Under the pieces are notes generated by a model. It had not been told where the DNA came from. It was given only the letters and a program-made list of their open reading frames with translations, and made no database searches. From Betaproteobacteria bacterium (GTDB lineage: Bacteria; Pseudomonadota; Gammaproteobacteria; Burkholderiales; Casimicrobiaceae), in the NCBI GenBank assembly GCA_003153335.1, contig PLYG01000521.1, positions 1-5,639 of the forward strand: a DNA stretch of 5,639 nt, given 5' to 3'. Positions 3,357 to 5,639 of the stretch are shown here, piece after piece; the first letter of the stretch is position 1, and each line of letters starts with the position of its first letter. The translations under genes were made by a program, and so were the position numbers.

Positions 3357-5639
3357 TCAACCTGCGGCAATGCGCGCGTTGCGGAACATCCGCATCCACG
3401 GTGAATCGTCAATCGCGTCGCCAGCGTCCCACTCGCGCGGCCGCCACGACATCTGCACGGTGCGGAACACGCGTTCGGGATGCGGCATCAGGATGGTAAA
3501 GCGGCCATCCGGGGTCGTGAGGCTGGCAATGCCTTGCGGTGAACCATTAGGATTGGACGGGTACGCCTCGGTCACCGTACCCCGATTGTCGACAAAGCGC
3601 CAGCATACGTTTTGTGCGGCCGCCGCCAACTGTGCGGCATCGCGAAACTCGGCGTAGCCCTCCCCGTGCGCCACCGCGACCGGAATACGGCTGCCTTCCA
3701 TACCGGAGAAGAAGAGCGACGGCGACTTCTGGATCTCGACCAGGACCAGCCGCGCCTCGAACTGTTCCGAGCGGTTGCGCACAAAATGCGGCCAGTGCGA
3801 GGCTGCGGGAATGATTTCGTGCAGGTTGCTCATCATCTGGCAACCGTTGCACACACCCAACGCGAAGGTGTCGCCGCGGGTAAAAAATGCTTCGAACTGA
3901 TCGCGAGCCCGGGCATTGAACAGGATGGACTTGGCCCAGCCCTCTCCCGCGCCCAGCACATCGCCGTAGGAAAATCCGCCGCAAGCAGCGAAGCCGGCAA
4001 AGTCCGCGAGATCCACCCGGCCAGCGATGATGTCGCTCATGTGCACGTCGTACGCGGCAAAGCCGGCACGATCGAACGCAGCGGCCATTTCAACTTGTCC
4101 ATTGACGCCCTGCTCGCGCAGGATCGCAATGCGCGGACGCGCGCCGGTCGCGATCAGAGGGGCGGCCACGTTGTCCCGCGGATCGAAGGTGAGGCGGGGC
4201 GACATTCCCGGGTCATCCGCATCCAGCACGCGGTCATATTCCTGCTGTGCGGCGCCGGGGTTGTCCCGCAGCAGCTGAATCTGGTGCGTGGTCGACGACC
4301 AGGCGCGGTGCAGCTCTACGCGTGGCTCATCGAGCAAAACCGTTGCGCGCTGCCGGATGCGAATGCGCCCGCCCGCGGTCACGACGCCGATCGGGTGAAC
4401 GGCGATGCCGGGCATGGCCGCGATGACGGCGGCGCGATCGGCCCCGCGAACCTGGACGATTGCGCCGAGTTCTTCAGTGAAAACAATCGTGGTCGCCGCG
4501 CCTTCGATCGCGGAGACGTCCAGGTCCAGCCCGCAGCGCGCAGCGAATGCCATTTCGCAAGCAGCAGCCAGCAACCCGCCATCGGAGCGGTCGTGGTAGG
4601 CGAGCAGCATGCCGGCACGATTGAGGGCCTGGAGCGCATTGAAGAACCGCTTCAATTGCGCAGGGTCGTCGAGGTCGGGCGCTTCGTTGCCCAGTTGCCC
4701 GAACACTTGCGCCAGCACCGATCCCCCGAGCCGGTGACGGCCGTTCCCCAGGTCGATGAGCAGCAGTTCGGTATCGGCTAAGTCGGTGCGCAGTTGCGGG
4801 GTCAGTGTCTGCCGCGCGTCGTGCACCCGCGCGAACGCGGATACGATCAGCGACAGCGGGCCGATCACTGCCTTGTCCGTGCCGCCGTCGCGCCACGTCG
4901 TGCGCATCGACAGCGAATCCTTTCCTACGGGAATCGCAACGCCCAGCGCGGGACAGAGTTCCATCCCGACCGCGCGCACCGTGTCGAACAGCGCCGCGTC
5001 CTCGCCGGGGTAACCTGCCGCCGCCATCCAGTTGGCCGAGAGTTTCACCTCGGCCAGTTCGCCCACCGGCGCGGCGGCGAGATTGGTCAGCGCTTCGCCG
5101 ATCGCCATCCGCCCCGATGCCGGCCCATCGATGATCGCGACTGGCGAGCGCTCGCCCATTGCCATCGCTTCGCCGGCATAGCCTTCGAAGTCCAGCAACG
5201 TCACCGCGCAATCGGCGACAGGCACCTGCCACGGACCGACCATCTGGTCACGGGAACACAACCCACCGACGGTACGATCGCCGATAGCGATGAGAAATGT
5301 CTTGTCCGCCACCGCCGGAAAACGCAGCACGCGATACGCGGCTTCGCGCACATCGATCCCGCTGCCGTCGAATACCGGCAGCGTACGGGAGAGCCGGCGC
5401 ACATCGCGCAGCATTTTCGGCGGCTTGCCCAGCAGGACTTCCAGCGGCATGTCGACCGCATGGGCGCCAAAGTGCCGGTCGGTGACCTGCAGGCGGCCGT
5501 CGGCAGTCGCCACGCCGACCACGGCAGAGGGGCAGCGTTCGCGTTCGCACAGCGCGCGGAAGGCGGCCAAGTCATCCGAGGCGATCGCCAGCACATAGCG
5601 CTCCTGCGCTTCGTTGCACCAGATTTCGCGCGGCGACAT
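3357..5639 (-). CDS. purL: Phosphoribosylformylglycinamidine synthase (FGAM synthase), C-terminal 760 residues, truncated at window edge
   Basis: PurL converts FGAR, glutamine and ATP to FGAM in step four of de novo purine synthesis. The visible part starts at SPREIWCNEAQERYVLAI, a conserved block of the first synthetase half. It continues with DRTVGGLCSRDQMVGPW (121-137) and GEAMAMGERSP (156-166), the second synthetase-like region with PVGKDSLSM (237-245) and YHDRSDGGLLAAACEMA (348-364), and a complete C-terminal class I glutaminase domain from about residue 500 (RPRIAILREQGVNG). The glutaminase triad is intact: Cys597 in GVCNGCQMM, with His720 and Glu722 in MPHPERVF. The distance of the Cys from the C-terminus (163 residues) agrees closely with Salmonella PurL. 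This is the large single-chain proteobacterial form of about 1,300 residues, so roughly 530 to 580 N-terminal residues lie beyond position 5639, and the ATG at the very edge is an internal methionine. No frameshift or lost catalytic residue is seen. The stop lies 33 nt before the CDGSH gene. Confidence 0.97.
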   Translation of the reverse strand: MSPREIWCNEAQERYVLAIASDDLAAFRALCERERCPSAVVGVATADGRLQVTDRHFGAHAVDMPLEVLLGKPPKMLRDVRRLSRTLPVFDGSGIDVREAAYRVLRFPAVADKTFLIAIGDRTVGGLCSRDQMVGPWQVPVADCAVTLLDFEGYAGEAMAMGERSPVAIIDGPASGRMAIGEALTNLAAAPVGELAEVKLSANWMAAAGYPGEDAALFDTVRAVGMELCPALGVAIPVGKDSLSMRTTWRDGGTDKAVIGPLSLIVSAFARVHDARQTLTPQLRTDLADTELLLIDLGNGRHRLGGSVLAQVFGQLGNEAPDLDDPAQLKRFFNALQALNRAGMLLAYHDRSDGGLLAAACEMAFAARCGLDLDVSAIEGAATTIVFTEELGAIVQVRGADRAAVIAAMPGIAVHPIGVVTAGGRIRIRQRATVLLDEPRVELHRAWSSTTHQIQLLRDNPGAAQQEYDRVLDADDPGMSPRLTFDPRDNVAAPLIATGARPRIAILREQGVNGQVEMAAAFDRAGFAAYDVHMSDIIAGRVDLADFAGFAACGGFSYGDVLGAGEGWAKSILFNARARDQFEAFFTRGDTFALGVCNGCQMMSNLHEIIPAASHWPHFVRNRSEQFEARLVLVEIQKSPSLFFSGMEGSRIPVAVAHGEGYAEFRDAAQLAAAAQNVCWRFVDNRGTVTEAYPSNPNGSPQGIASLTTPDGRFTILMPHPERVFRTVQMSWRPREWDAGDAIDDSPWMRMFRNARIAAG

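Noticed and set aside
3612..4781. Long plus-strand open frame of 389 codons antisense to purL
   Set aside because: It lies wholly opposite intact, conserved purL codons. Its translation has no recognisable domain and the composition expected of an antisense frame in GC-rich DNA.
1..5639. CRISPR array, insertion sequence, tRNA or rRNA, toxin-antitoxin or defence system
   Set aside because: No regularly spaced repeats, transposase motifs, terminal inverted repeats, RNA gene signatures or defence domains are visible, and nearly all of the window is occupied by the nine genes described.

Overview
The window is GC-rich, gene-dense bacterial chromosome in which all nine recognisable genes lie on the minus strand, read from position 5639 down to 1. 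The protein repertoire points to a betaproteobacterium of Burkholderiales or Rhodocyclales type: a large one-chain PurL, a small CDGSH protein, a PaaY-like hexapeptide-repeat protein, a yqjD/yqjE/yqjK membrane trio and a B12-dependent class II ribonucleotide reductase. This placement is inferred from protein resemblance and composition; no rRNA or other phylogenetic marker is present.

Layout in the direction of transcription. (1) 5639-3357: the last 760 residues of PurL (FGAM synthase), including the complete C-terminal glutaminase domain with its catalytic triad; the N-terminal part lies outside the window. (2) 3323-3126: a 65-residue single-CDGSH iron-sulfur protein with a strong ribosome binding site. 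(3) 3088-2825: a small Ala/Val/Gly-rich exported protein whose lipobox is spoiled by an Asp at -1. (4) 2814-2200: a PaaY-type gamma-carbonic-anhydrase-fold protein with all three metal-binding histidines. (5) A 194-nt intergenic stretch with a weak hairpin after paaY, a perfect 7-1-7 palindrome and a possible extended -10 promoter. (6) 2005-997: a yqjD-yqjE-yqjK-like cluster encoding a tail-anchored DUF883 protein, a two-helix holin-superfamily protein and a small basic YqjK-like protein. (7) 956-369: a lipoprotein of unknown function with a canonical lipobox. (8) 360-1: the first 120 residues of a class II ribonucleotide reductase, starting 8 nt after the lipoprotein stop and truncated by the window edge.

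Gaps between genes are short (8 to about 40 nt) except the 194 nt before yqjD, so there are probably two transcription units: purL to paaY, and yqjD through the lipoprotein into nrdJ. Two nucleotide-metabolism genes (purL, nrdJ) flank envelope and stress-type small proteins. No mobile element, CRISPR array, tRNA, rRNA or phage remnant was seen. Most of the window is ordinary core genome. The items most worth following are the unknown lipoprotein packed against the reductase gene, the palindrome upstream of yqjD, the defective lipobox and the PaaY-like gene without visible paa partners. I do not see convincing evidence for a wholly new system.
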